DNA of 64,000 nt from Rotaria sordida. Its lineage: Eukaryota > Rotifera > Eurotatoria > Philodinida > Philodinidae. Shown piece by piece: positions 50,207 through 62,918 of the stretch (positions are counted from its first letter, which is position 1; each line of letters opens with the position of its first letter). Position numbers and translations under genes: made by a program. The stretch lies in assembly GCA_905250125.1 (NCBI GenBank), contig CAJNOL010000060.1:1-64000 (forward strand), read 5' to 3'. The notes beneath the pieces are model-generated. The model had not been told where the DNA came from, made no database searches, and saw nothing but the letters and a program-made list of their open reading frames with translations.

Positions 50207-53200
50207 ACTTTGATGTTTATTTATTTTTTTATTATTTCTAAGGTTCTCAACAACTGCTAAATATTTATTCGGATCATATGCCGAAAGATCAATATAATGT
50301 AAGATAAAATAAATTATTTTATTATAAAATTAATAAATACTTTTTTTGTTTTGTTTTCTTATTAGCTTATACAAAATCATTTTATACAAACACTTATGAT
50401 TTGTCAATCAACAAATAATAGTATTAATAAACCATATGATGATGAAATATGTCGTGTTGGTTTATATAATATTCTTGAATGTTTATTAATTAATGAAAGA
50501 CCTGATTGTTCAACAATTATTGCTATTAGTAAAGATTTAATTGATAATGCCGCCTTATTAGATCCATCTGTAAAAGTAAGAACAAAGATGTTTTTTTCCT
50601 TATTCGTCGAAGATTTGAATATTTCTTGGAAGAATTTTGTGAATTCGTATATATTCATTGTACTTTCCAATTCTTAACATCCGAAATTATCTTGAATCAA
50701 GCAAAATTACAAATGATATATTTAATTCTTATAGAGATTTTTTACATATTCAACTTATAGATACTATTCTTCTTACTTAGGATTTTAATTTCAATATTGA
50801 AGACGTATTTTTTGTCTTATCCGAAGAGAATTAATACAATTATTCTTTCCACAGTAAAAGAAAAGAATCTGTTATATTTCCATTGAAAAAAAAGAAGAAG
50901 CCTCACCAACGAGAGAAGTACTTAAAGTATTCTACTTTACTCGATAGAGCATATTGAAGCAAAACAAAAAAAAAAGATTCGAATCCATAGCCTTTGGTCT
51001 GAAGTTTTTGTGTCTATAGATCGATTTGGATAGTTATTAAATAGTCCGACAAACTTCAACGAAAATGAACATACCTTTTTCGAAATATTCAATTTCTTGT
51101 TCTCATTGAAACTTGCCTGACTACTTTAATGAATATCAGATCTGTCTAGAGATAGAGTCAATGTGCTTAAAGCGAACGGACGTTTCATAGGTCTTCATTG
51201 TGACTGTAATATCTCTATCATTTTTCGTCATAAAATAATTATTTTTATATCACGGGAAAGAAAACAAAATTCTGCATCTGCTCATATAAAAAAAAATTTT
51301 GTAGCTATAAAAATTGTTGAGTAATCAGCGGTAGAAAATTAAAAATTAAAAACGTTCGCTTTATGTGCGATGTTCCTAAAGCGAACGTTCAGCAAGAAAA
51401 TGTCCTTAAAGCGAACGCGCCAGCAAAAAACAAGCGAAAATAAAAAGAGTACAATATTTATCTATTTCTGTTCACAGATTTCAATGAAATTTTATGAAAT
51501 TTATATCATTCGATTCGTCATCTTTAACTCTATCATTCTCTAGCGGTTCAGCTTAATCGAGCTTAATTTTATTTTTTTATTCCATTTATAAAAAAAAACT
51601 TTCCGTTCGCTTTATGTGCATTACACATAAAGCGAACGCCCAGCAAGAAAATGTACATAAAGCGAACGCGCCAGCTATTTTAGCTGGAGATCAACCATCT
51701 TTTAGTATTTCGTTCATTTGCCATAGACAAACTTCAAAATTCACTTAAACTTCTGCTGGCAAATCTCTTCAGAAATGCTACGGCTACAACATACTAGCGG
51801 TTCAATTCGAAAATATGAAAAATAGTTTTGAAAACATACATTTTCTGTGATTTTTGTTAATCTATAAAAGGAACTGTTGAAAAGAATAAAAAAATTAATG
51901 ATATTTATCATTCTTCAATATATCGGAAAAAAAATTATGTCATGAGAATCAGCATTAAATTCTGATCATAATTCACTATATTATTCTTTGCGCATGTGAA
52001 AAAAAATTTTTTCGAAAAAAATATCTCACCGTAGTCCCCCACGGGAACTTGAAAATTTTTTTTTCAATTTTGTCGAAATTCTTTAGGTTTATAGGTTATT
52101 ATCGTTCGTAAAAACAAGTTTTTACTTCTGGTCAAGTCAGCTTTTAGGTTCGAAGCCTGTAATAGCTGGAACGGATTGGCAATGGGGTACTTAAAAAGCG
52201 CAGCGTTCGGGTACGTTTTAAACTCCTCTAGTATTGCAATTGAAAATGACTACGATATCCGTAATAAGCATCAGGAATAACCTATAAATCTAAAAAATTT
52301 CGACAAAATTGAAAAAAAAATTTTTCAAGTTCCCGTGGGGGACCACGGTGAGATNNNNNNNNNNNNNNNNNNNNNNNNNNNNNNNNNNNNNNNNNNNNNN
52401 NNNNNNNNNNNNNNNNNNNNNNNNNNNNNNNNNNNNNNNNNNNNNNNNNNNNNNAGTTCCACAGAAATAGACTACGAACGTGTCACTCGTTCTTTTCTGT
52501 ATCCAATGACTTTATAATTAAATACTTTGAAATCAAGAACAATGAAAAATGTCACCATCATCGAAATCGTACGAATAATTTTTGCGTTAAAAACATGCAT
52601 AACTTTCAAAGATTAATCTCATATTAAGCACAAACTCGATCAATAATGTTCATTTTTCTACTGTAAATACTAGATGACATGATGATTATTTTCATCCCGA
52701 TCAAATCTTAGAAAGTCTATATTTTGACTATCTTTGATGAAAAAAGAAATCGTACGAATAATTTTTGCCGTCACTGTATATTAAATTATTTTCATTGTTA
52801 ATTTTTTCGTTAAGAACATCATAAAGAAGAATATAATCAAGTATCAGAACAACAACGAAAACGACCAAAATTAGTCGATTCACGACCAGTTGAAATTGAT
52901 GATGATGAAGAAGAAGATGGAGCTGAACGTAAAATTAATTATATTTTCTTCTTATCTATTTATTTATTTTTGATTATTAATAATTTTAGAAATTTTTGCT
53001 GATGAGAGTGATGAAGAAGAACAAGAGAATGAACATATGGATGATTATGATGAAGAAGAAATTGGTGAAGAAAGTGAAGAAATGGATGAAAGTGATGAAG
53101 TTGATGATGATGGTGATGATAATGATGGTAGATCAGAAATTAGTTCTGATGATGATGATGATAATGAAGAACATTTAATACGTACAAATGGTATTAATAA

Positions 53201-54855
53201 AATTAATCAACATTTAGGTATCTTTTTTTTCCTCAATGATAAATATTTTGAAAATAAAATTCATATTTAATTATATTTTACAAATATCATATCTTTTCAT
53301 TTTATATTTTAGGTATTCCTCAATCAAATGTTGATCTACTTGGTATGGATGGTCCATCATCAGATTCATATCTTCAAACAATGAATGATAATATTCATAA
53401 AAAATTTCGTCGTCAAAATCATTTTGGTCATCATTATTCATCTTTAAATCCAATTTCAGGAAATTTTTCACATAATCAAATTTATCATCCTAATCAATTA
53501 AATGGTGATTATAAAAATAATATTAATAAATCAACAGTTGGTAATGGTCAAGTATTATCAAAAAATAATGGTAATAATAATAATAATGATGATGATGATG
53601 ATATTGTATTAGTTAGTGATGATGATAGTGAAGATAAAAAATCAGAAACAAAAACAAATAGTATGTAATTTTGTAATAAATATTTTATTAGCAAAAATCT
53701 TTCATTCATCTAATAATTTAATCTTAATTTTGTTTTTTTCGTTTTAGACTTGTCAATTTCGGAACCAACTACATACGTATCTGATATACCAACAACATAT
53801 GTTGAAACAGTTACAACAAAATCAATAACAACAACAACATTTATGACGAATGATGCTGTGTCTGCTAAAGATTTACTAGAAGATATCGATAGGGTACGAT
53901 GTTGTTTGTTTCACAAGAACTATAGAAAATTTCTTTGGGAGAAAAATTAATTTTTCAATCTTATGCGATGGTAAAGTCTTTGAAAAAAAACCAAGCAATC
54001 TATCATGTTACAGTACTTTCTTGTTTAATCATTTTATTTTTCGAAAAAAAAAATATACTGAGGGTGGTAAATTTTAAGTGGAGATTTTGCGACTTCTCTC
54101 CTGATAGCAAAAAAAAACCGAGACGTCAGAATCCTTTCTCAGAGTTCGTTAGCAATAGAAAAAGATGTTGAATAGACTTAAACTATTCTGAAAAATTCCA
54201 TAGTCTTCATCGAAATTTGAGTGACTGGAATATGTTTTATGTATATTTTAAATAGTGGATTTGTTGATTTTGATGTAAATAAAATATTATATTCAATAGA
54301 TCAAAGATGATAGATATTCATGCATTGATTTAGCGAGTTTGTTGAAAACAAATGACAAAATAAGTTAAACAAATCAAAATATTTATTTTTTTTAAAGACT
54401 TTTACATTGCAAAGAGACAATTGAAAAACAAAAACACACGTTATAATCTATTTTATTATTTTAAACTGATGATAGCATGAACTATATTATTATTGTTTTA
54501 TATTTGTTGTTTCGATTTCACTGACTTTTTTGCTTCTCCTTAGTATAGTCTTCATGCGGTAATGTCATCCGCATAGAGACATCATCTGTCGACAATTCTG
54601 CCACGTCATTAACTCTAGCTATTCAGGTATGCGCAGATGAAGAGAAGCATCTATATGTGTAAATAATCATTGGAAAATATAAATTCCTAGTGTATTTTTT
54701 TCTATTTGGTTAATTTGTTTTTTTTTTTTCTTTATATATATATATATAAAATATAAAATTTTATCTTTTCTTCAAAGGAAACAATGGAATCACTTCGTGA
54801 TGCTGTTAATCTTGTTAGTGATGATTATGCAATATTCAATGATGAGCAGAATTAG
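47042..54855 (+). CDS. PELP1: PELP1/RIX1-like ribosome biogenesis and coregulator protein (5' end unresolved, gap inside)
   Basis: PELP1 is the scaffold of the nucleolar complex with TEX10, WDR18 and SENP3 that releases pre-60S ribosomal particles; in vertebrates also a nuclear-receptor coregulator. Exons: 47042-47156, 47238-47390, 48086-48160, 48235-48294, 48355-48496, 48551-48677, 48733-48820, 49671-49747, 49807-49896, 49957-50153, 50243-50298, 50366-50575, then 52815-52928, 52990-53217, 53313-53660, 53748-53893, 54778-54855. The helical repeat half is recognisable by YECMLHYPKKFSPFL, CKCIAHLSVLGIPS, SWKNEYDRYLKIASLL and ESPVTVACERTFKLIS. After the gap come a nuclear-localisation-like KRPKL, long Asp/Glu runs and Asn-rich linkers, as in the PELP1 acidic tail. 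Exon 12 ends in phase 0 while exon 13 needs phase 1, so at least one exon is missing between 50576 and 52814. The first exon also needs an upstream partner. Confidence 0.82.
51160..51678. repeat. AAAGCGAACG repeat cluster with perfect hairpin
   Basis: Seven copies of the decamer core taaagcgaacg or its complement, in both orientations. Two longer similar units lie at about 51350-51425 and 51604-51678, each reading cgttcgctttatgtgc, a short loop, the inverse, then cagcaagaaaatgt, another taaagcgaacg and cgccagc. At 51604-51638 a 15-bp stem closes perfectly over a 5-base loop. Inside a PELP1 intron. Confidence 0.8.
52022..52354. repeat. Terminal-inverted-repeat element touching the assembly gap
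   Basis: The left end atctcaccgtagtcccccac continues into cgggaacttg and a T-rich stretch; the right end 52275-52354 is its near-perfect complement over about 75 bp, finishing ccacggtgagat right at the first N. The interior is about 180 bp and non-coding. Confidence 0.85.
52355..52454. other. Assembly gap (100 N)
   Basis: A run of exactly 100 N, the conventional size for a gap of unknown length. It starts at the end of a terminal inverted repeat and lies in the intron region where a PELP1 exon is missing. Confidence 0.98.
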
Positions 54856-56027
54856 ACTATTAATAATAATAAAAAAAAAGGATATCAATTAAAAAGTTAT
54901 GTTTATATCTTTTATTTTTGATGTATGTAAATCATTCTGAAACATACATCATATATTATTTCATTATGGTTATGTATATTGTGATGATAGAAGAAAAGAA
55001 ACAAAGTTTTTTTTTTTGTGTGTGTTCACTTGTGTTCGTGATAGACTTTTCTTTCTTTCATTCATTTCCATTTGTCTTTAGCCGCTCAGCAATTCTTCAT
55101 GTATTGTTGTTGTTCATCTTTGTCTGTTATTCATTTTTCTGCCTTTTTTTTTCTCATTTCTCTTGTTCTTCTTCTGCTTCTTTACTGTGTCAGACGGGTG
55201 AAAAGCAACGACAATAAAAAAAATACAGATAACTAAGTAAATAAATAAATAGAACGTGTAGAAATATAAAGAATATCACCGTTTGTGTTTTGTTTTATAC
55301 TCGTGAAGGTAGTTTTTCAACTGATTAATCACTTTGAAATGCGAACTACATGTATCATGTAGACCCCCGAATGAGCTATGAATATCCTGAAAAGAGTTCA
55401 AGTCTTTAGCTTATTGCTGCTGAGATACTGTACTTTAACGGTAATTTTCGTAGAATACCGTAATTCCTTTCAGGAACACTAGGAAAATTCAACTTGAAAC
55501 TTTGCACAGAGGCATATCTCAACTAAGATAGTTTATTATGAACGCTTTCTATGTTTTGGTTTACTCCTTTCCTGAAATAAGAATATCAGAGTAGCCAGTC
55601 CATATGAACAGTGTAAAAAAAACAAGTTTTTATCATAACTATATCTTAGGATAGGAATAACTAAAATATTTGAAACTTTTACAATAAACTATCGTTGCTG
55701 AGCTCAGTCTTTATAGAAAATTTCAAGTCGAAATTCGAAAATGAGTTTCCCTAGTGTTCCTAAGGAAGACCACGTCATTCAGAAAAAGATACCGTATCTC
55801 GGTAGCAATAGACTAAACGCCCACACTCGTTTCAATGTATGCATTGCTCATTAGGATCTACGTGAACTACCTAGTCTCGACTCAAAAGCGGTTAATCAAT
55901 TTGGAAGACTTCTCTCGTCAGACTTATTATGAATTACTAAGTTCATTATGGATCATTTTAAGTCTGAGAAAGGAAAATTAAAAAAAAAACCAATTTTATA
56001 ATCTATTTTATTTCTTTATTACTTTTG
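54856..56027. other. Intergenic region with foldback element
   Basis: Between PELP1 and MYG1. Most of it is the inverted repeat at 55310-55960. The 99-residue frame at 54918-55217 is T-rich and hydrophobic by composition only. Confidence 0.6.
55310..55960. repeat. Foldback element (family of 26355-26900 and 61300-61960)
   Basis: Left arm words such as tcaactgattaatcactttg, ctattgctgctgagatactgta-like, ccgtaattcctttcaggaac and ttcctgaaataagaata recur as complements in the right arm (atcttaggatag, gttcctaagg, tatctcggtagcaatag, gcggttaatcaattt). The arms are about 75-80% alike by eye. The left half also aligns in the same order with 61330-61600, making the two elements diverged copies of one family. 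Confidence 0.8.
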
Positions 56028-58907
56028 ATGATATCACTAATCAGACGTTTGCACGGTTTTCGACGAACAATGTCAAATACTAGTACAATAAAAATTGGCA
56101 CACATAATGGACATTTTCATTGTGATGAAATATTTGCTTGTTTTTTATTGAAAAATTTACCTCGTTATGCTAATGCAGAAATTATCAGGTTAGTGTAAAT
56201 CATTTCGAAGATTTTTATATTGTTTTCAATAATTAAATTGAAATTTACATTACTTCGGAAAAGAATTTGTTCTTTGTTGTAATTCATATGAACGAATTAT
56301 GATCAAAATAATGAACACTATTTATATCTAATTCTTTAGTATCTATGAAGGAAGATATTACTATTACGAAATAAATCATATTCTTGCAGCTGGAATTTTC
56401 GAATTCATGAATAATGGTGATAGAAAATTATTTTTAGTTCTATACTGACAAAAAATTGTTAAGTTTGAAATCCAAACAGACCGATCACATTCATGTTGAG
56501 GAATAAGACATACAAGAGAATCACTAAAAACATATCTTTCTCCGAAATAGGTAATAATAAATTTGATATCAATAGTTTTCTCTCTCTATGTTCAAGCGGC
56601 AAGTGATTTTATGGGAAAAAGAAGATTGATTGAGTTTCTTGTTACATTTTTTCTTGAGTTAGAATCATTTTATTGAATTTCTGGCGTAGTGCAAATTATG
56701 TCATAGAAAAAAAGCTCAGATGATTTCTATAATACAATGAAACTTTCAGTTTGAATCAATGCTTTCATCTGAAGATGTCAATCATACACATATTTTACAG
56801 AGCATCGAGAAAATTCAAATATTCTTGCAAAGATATTAATATTTCAGAAAGAAAATATTCATTCTAATCAAAGTTTTCAATGTATAATAGAAGTCATAAG
56901 ACGTTGTTACAAGCAATGCTTCAAGTCGAAATTATGATATTGTCTGCACTACATCATACATTTGATATATCGATTATAACTTGAAAAGAATGTATCATTC
57001 AAAGTTTTACTTAATATCAATAAACTTATTCTAATGATACAAGTTTAAAAGTATTTTTTTGATTATTTGTAGAAATTCTCTCGTTAGATATAAAGTCATT
57101 TTGTAAATATCTATTTTATGTGAATTATTATATGATATAATCGAAGAATATATTTCAAGCTTATTCTTCAACAAAATGTTCAATAAATATCTATTCGATC
57201 ATGTATTTTAACTTGTCATATTTGAGAAGAATAAATATAAGACTTTATTTTTTTTTCTACGAGTGTCGGCTTAACATTAGTATGACGAAAATGCTAATAC
57301 TTTTTGCATTAGGTTAAAAATTTAACTCAATGTTCTTGTGTTAGAATTAAAAAATTAATTTAATAATTTGGCATTAGTATTAAAAAAGTATTAATCTAAT
57401 ACTAATGCCTATAGTTCCCGAAAACAGAACAAAATTGCTCCATTATGGTATTTTTTTTCCTAAAACAGAACACTTTTGCCCTTTTATTGGAAACAGCTTT
57501 CCATAATGGAACAAAAGTGCTCTGTTTTGGGAAAAAAATACCATAACGGAGCAATTTTGTTCTGTTTTCGGGAACTATAGGCATTTGTATTAGACTAATA
57601 CTTTTTTAATACTAATGTCAAAGCATTAAATTAATTTTTTAATTCTAATACTAAGCCGACACGCCTAAATTTTTTTCTAAACGATTTTATTTGTCGAGTT
57701 TTAATAAGAATTTTCTTTTTCAAGAACTCGTGATCCAAAGATATTAGCCGAATGTGATACTATTGTTGATGTTGGTGGTATATTCAATGCCGAACAAAGA
57801 CGATTTGATCATCATCAAAAGTATATATACATTTTTTTAAATTAATCTAAACATTTTATTCTGACTAATTCACTTATATATATATATATAGATCATTTAC
57901 TGATACATTTCATTCTTTACAACCGGATAAACCATGGACAATAAGATTATCAAGTGCCGGTTTAATTTATGTTCATTATGGACGAGAAATAATAAAAGAA
58001 TTATTAAAAAAAGAAGCTATTGATGAGAATGTTCAAGGTCATTTAACTGAAATTTTATATGATAAATTATATGAAACATTTGTACAAGAAATTGATGCTA
58101 TTGATAATGGAGTTGATATTGGTGAAAATATGAAGTAAATATTCACTTTTTTTTTTACATAAGGAATTCTTTTATTACAACGAACGTTTTTTTTTTGTTA
58201 TTTCATCGTTTAGATACAAAATTCATACAAATTTGAGTACACGTGTTGGTTATTTCAATCCGGCTTGGAATGATCCAAATCCTGTCGAAAAAGAAGAAGT
58301 AAGTTATGTTAAATAAATCTTATACAAATGTTTATATTGATAAAATCAAAAATTTTTATTTTTAGATTGGATTTAAACAAGCTATGGAAATGATTGGAAA
58401 AGAATTTCTTGATAAATTTTATTATTATACTCGTCAATGGTGGCCAGCACGAGCATTACTTGAAAAAGCAATTGCTCAACGTTTTGATGTAAAATTTTAT
58501 AAATCAAAAAAAAAAAAAAAGTTTCATTCATTTATTCATATTTCTAGATTGATCCATCCGGTTCAATACTTATTTTAAATAATTCATTTCCATGGCGTGA
58601 TCATTTATTTGATATTGAACAAGAACAAAAAGAAATTCTTGGTGATACAATTAAATATGTTCTTTATCCTGATTCCAATAAAACTTGGCGTATACAAGCT
58701 GTTCCATTAAATAAAACATCATTTGAAAATCGTTTATCATTACCTAAACAATGGCAAGGTTTACGTGATGATGAATTAAGTACTAAATCTAATATACCAG
58801 GATGTATATTTGTACATGCATCTGGTTTTATTGGTGGAAATGCAACTTATGATGGTGTTTTAGCTATGGCACGACGTTCACTTCAATTAGGAAATACAAA
58901 GGAATGA
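56028..58907 (+). CDS. MYG1: MYG1 exonuclease (C12orf10 family, DHH-like)
   Basis: A 3'-5' RNA exonuclease that processes ribosomal and messenger RNA precursors in the nucleolus and mitochondria. Exons 56028-56188, 57725-57820, 57892-58134, 58214-58298, 58366-58488 and 58548-58907 total 1068 nt, 355 residues. Family signatures in order: [12 protein letters not shown] (metal-binding), [32 protein letters not shown] with the DHH motif, [51 protein letters not shown] and the closing [15 protein letters not shown]. All metal-binding residues are present. Two in-frame ATGs exist: from 56028 the protein begins [16 protein letters not shown], an arginine-rich mitochondrial presequence; from 56070 it begins [14 protein letters not shown]. 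Using both would give the two known locations. Intron 1 (1.5 kb) holds a foldback element. Confidence 0.96.
57263..57664. repeat. Foldback element in MYG1 intron 1, about 195-bp arms
   Basis: Ends gtgtcggctta and taagccgacac are exact complements. The arms are very alike, including aatactaatgcctatagttc / gaactataggcatttgtatt and cagaacaaaattgctcc / ggagcaattttgttctg. The centre is near 57468 (ttggaaacagctttcc). The similarity of the arms suggests it is young or still homogenised. Confidence 0.92.
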
Positions 58908-59320
58908 AAAAAATAAATAGAAAATCAAAAGAATAAGACACTTATTTTTTTTTTTAAATCTCAATTGAAGCAAAATAAAACACAAAAACAAACGCTTGAC
59001 AACATATACACTATAACTAATAAAGACATACATAATATATATTTATCTCTATATTAGCATTCATTCTTGGATTTGTTTCAATCTAGAATGCGTCTAGATC
59101 AATCTAAGATTAAACGTAAATCTGAATTTAAATACTAACATAGATATATATCCGTATACACAAGACGAAAATGATTTTCTACAGGTTTTTATTCTTCAAG
59201 TCTAATACTTATGATTAGATGGAACTCAATAATATTTTAATGAAAAGGTCATATTATTCTTTTTAAATACATATATTAAATAAAAAGGTAACACCGGGTG
59301 TTTTGTTTTTGTTTTTCTTA
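58908..59320. other. Convergent 3' intergenic region
   Basis: 413 bp between the stop codons of MYG1 and the ENTPD gene; AT-rich, nothing recognised. Confidence 0.6.
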
Positions 59321-62300
59321 TTAAACCAATGATTGACCATGTGGTTGAGTATAACCATCTTTATTTATTGTTGTTATATGATTTGATCGTTTTCGATATG
59401 CATGACGTGCATATGTTTGGCATGTAAGAATAAGATAAATAAATGTAATTAAAGCAAGCATTATTGATATTGTTATCCAACTAATAAATCGACTTTTTTC
59501 TATTCGTCTTTCACGATATTCAGCCGGAATATAATTTGTTTGATTAATCATATAACCAAGTGTCCAACCAACATTACCTGTTGGGAATGTCTTTGCAAAA
59601 CTTACATGTTTTAAACCATTTTCTGTAAAACCAATACCACGTGTTAATAAAAGCCATACAAACCAAGCATCAAAACATAAACCTCGTTTATGTTGTTCAT
59701 TAGATGGAGTCATAGCTTCTTGTTGATAAAATATTTTATATTCTGTCTCACACTAGAATAAAATTATTTATTTTATATTAATTGTTTATTGTTTATAATT
59801 GATATCATACTTACAACATTAATCATACGTTTGTGTATTTCTCTTAAAGGAAAATCTTTCATTTTATATCGTTCACCTGTTGATCCATTTGGTTTTGACA
59901 TACCTATAAGAAATAATATTTGAAATTTTTTTTTTTTATAAATATATATATATGTCAATACCATGAGCTAGATTATCAAATACATAATAATAACCAGAAA
60001 GACCAATAAAACCCATTTTGTCTGGTAATTTTGGTTGAAATGTATTATCAAATGTACAATATTCTTGTTTAAATGAGCAATTCACTATTCTATCATTACG
60101 TTTAGCATCAAATAAATTTATAATATGTTGACGACATTTACTAGCACTTCCCTCACCAATAAATGAAACGAATGATATATTAATACTATTATTATTAAAT
60201 TGTTGTTTTTCATTCGCTGTACATGGTGAATCAAAGAGAAATGCTGGTACTATTGTATCATTAGTACCACGAGGTAAACATGGATCACGTATAACAATAG
60301 GTGATGATGTTGGTAAATATATAGGATTGACATTTAATGCAGCATTAAGAAGACGAGCTCGATGTCGTCTAAATGCTACATTTTTACCCCAACATAAATA
60401 GCTATGAGCATATGGACTATAAACTGAATCGAATAAAGTTAGATTTGTTGTATATTCAGATGGAATTGGATCATCATCAATATTACGTTTATCTAGGAAA
60501 GCAAGATATAGATTTGTTTGTTTGTTGATTTGTTTTTCTAATAGAGATTATTCAAACAACTCACAACTAAATGTTACTTGTGTTGATGCTCCACCTAAAT
60601 CAAGTACACCGACCATATATGGATCAAGTTCATCTGGTGAAGTTATTGTTCCTGATTGTTTCTTATGTTCATGACGATGTTTAAATTTTTCTAATAGAAT
60701 ATTAGTAGTTATCCAACCATCAATAGCTTCTTCCATACCAGTCAATATTCGTACCTATATAAATTAAAATTAATAATTATTTTCTTGAATGATGATTAGA
60801 ACGAGACTTCTTATATGTTCATGTTTCTTCTTAATATCTTAATGAAACAGTAAATAAATGAGTGCCAAATTAAATGATTGAGTAGATACACATCTTGTCT
60901 ATTTATTGGTGGATGACTTTTTTGTTTTGTTAGAAAGCTTAAAAATAATCGAATTATGAGCAATAGAATGAAGATGCTTGATTGCATTCTAAATAATTGC
61001 AATATCCGCAATAAGAATACTAATGCAAAAGTTACATCAAATTAGAATGGATCACTATCAATATATAGAAGTGTGCACTCCTATATATAGACAGTGATCC
61101 ATTCTAATTTAGTGCAACTTTTGTATTAGTGTTCTTATTGCGGATATTGCAATTATTTAGAATGCAATCAACCGATTTCATTCTACCACTCGTAACTCAG
61201 TTATTTTTAATGTTTCTAAAAAAAAAAAAAGTCATTCACCAATAAGTAGATAAGGCATGCACCTAATCAGTCATTAACTTTGAACTCGTTTGTTTGCTAT
61301 TTTGGTAACGAGGGAAGTTCGTCAACTAATTAGCCACTGTAGAATCGGTACTCTGTGTAAAATATAGACCCTAATGAGTTATAAATATCTTGGAAAGACT
61401 TTGGACTCTTTAGTTAATTGCAGCGAAAATATCGTATTTGTACAATACTTTTTAAATGATTGCTGTAATCTTGTTCAGATATATCGGAAAAAAAAACTGA
61501 TTTTCGAATTTTGACTTGAAACTTCACATAGAGACGTGCCTTAATGAAAATAGCTTATTGTAAAAATTTCAGATCTTTTTATTATTCCACGACTATAATA
61601 AAAGTGTGTCTTTTACATCACTGATATATATCAGCAGATTCTGATGTTCTTATTTCAAGATAGAAGCAAATAAAACGATTTAAAACTTTCCCAAAAAAAG
61701 AAAACATTTCCATTAAGGTCTGTCCCTATAACTAAGTTTCAAGTCAAAATTCAATAGTTACTTTTTCTAGTATTTCTCAGAGGGAAACTATGACATACAG
61801 TAAAAAATATCGTAAAAATGCAATATTCTGGTAACAATCATGAAATAAGAGCTCGAGCACTTTTCAAAATATTCATAGTTCATTAGAATCTATATGATAC
61901 ATATAATCTTGATTCAAAAACAATTAATCAGTTAGAAGAGTTTTCTTTTAAGATATTAAAAACGAAGCATGAACATATAAAAAGCTCATTCTAATTAGGA
62001 ATAAGCCCTGTTTATATTTTCATATCTATTAATATATCGTACGTAATTTAAAAGATAAGGAAATATGTTTTCAATAGTTTTACTCGTTGATAGATATATA
62101 TATATATATATAAGAGATAGCTTGTGTCTGGAAGTCTTTTTTGCTTTATATCATCAACATTTGTACACAAAGAATAACGTTTCCTTCTAATAATATAACG
62201 TATATATATTCCCTGTTGATTAGTGGTTTTCTAATGTTTATAGTTAAAATACGATAGAGTATATATGTAATCAAGATTTTAATATATTTGATCATAAAAT

Positions 62301-62918
62301 AGTTCTTTTATTTATTTTTCATTCTATTAAAAACAAATATAAACTTACTTGTCGTGCAGTAACAAATTGGAATGGATAATTTAAAAATATTTCACGTATT
62401 GTTTCAAGTATATGATTTGATCGTGTTCTATTACGTAAACGTACTAAACGCATACCTGCCGTTGCACCAAGAAAAATTGGTGAAAATTTATGACGATTGG
62501 ATGGTATTTTTGCTACTGCTTCATTTAAACAAGGTGCAAAATAATCATCTAATAAATCAAGATATTGCTCAAAATCAGATATAGCCTTAAGTTTCATGGA
62601 ACTGTTGACTTTTATTGGATCACTAACAAATAATGATGCGAGTGGACAAACAAAATATTGACTGACTGATGATGTTGTACCTAAACCTTCTGATTTATCA
62701 GCAGGCCAATTATAAACAAACATTTCCGTATGAGAACTTCCAGCATCAAAAACAATAGCATAATTAATAAGTGGTGCAAGACGAGCTCGATATATAACTG
62801 TCAAATATGTAGCAATTGTGACAGAAAATAAAAACAGAGTAATTGCTATTCCTTGAGTAAAGCTGACAATAGAACGAATACGATTTTTACGTTTTTGTTT
62901 TTGTTGTTGATCATCCAT
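59321..62918 (-). CDS. ENTPD: Ectonucleoside triphosphate diphosphohydrolase (CD39/NTPDase family, two membrane segments)
   Basis: Hydrolyses extracellular ATP and ADP, ending purinergic signalling. Exons 62918-62349, 60754-60568, 60492-59962, 59903-59815 and 59752-59321 give 1809 nt, 602 residues. All five apyrase regions are visible: ACR1 IVFDAGSSHTEMFVY (55-69), ACR2 GATAGMRLVR (151-160), ACR3 GMEEAIDGWITTN (about 196-208), ACR4 GVLDLGGASTQVTF (239-252) and ACR5 FDAWFVWLLLTRG (about 485-497). One membrane helix lies near each end: GIAITLFLFSVTIATYLTVIY (about 23-43) and FISWITISIMLALITFIYLI (about 555-574). This places it with the surface ENTPD1/2/3/8 type rather than secreted ENTPD5/6. 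Several N-glycosylation sites are present. The donor of exon 2 (gttgtg) is weak, chosen because it alone keeps frame. The 1.6 kb first intron holds two foldbacks. Confidence 0.95.
60974..61168. repeat. Short foldback element in ENTPD intron 1
   Basis: Left arm ttgattgcattctaaataat and the following gcaatatccgcaataagaa are mirrored on the right by ttcttattgcggatattgc and attatttagaatgcaatcaa. The arms are about 95 bp and nearly identical, with the centre around 61072. Confidence 0.9.
61300..61960. repeat. Foldback element, second copy of the 55310-55960 family
   Basis: Left half reads aatgagttataaatatcttg, agactttggactctttagtt, gaaacttcacatagagacgtg, parallel to aatgagctatgaatatcctg, gagttcaagtctttagctta and gaaactttgcacagaggcat at 55370-55520. 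The right half mirrors the left (caattaatcagttagaagag near the end). More diverged than the other copy. Confidence 0.7.

Noticed and set aside
54576-54626. Possible extra PELP1 exon (…DNSATSLTLAIQ before gtatgc)
   Set aside because: Has splice-like ends, but including it breaks the frame, while joining 53893 to 54778 directly keeps it.
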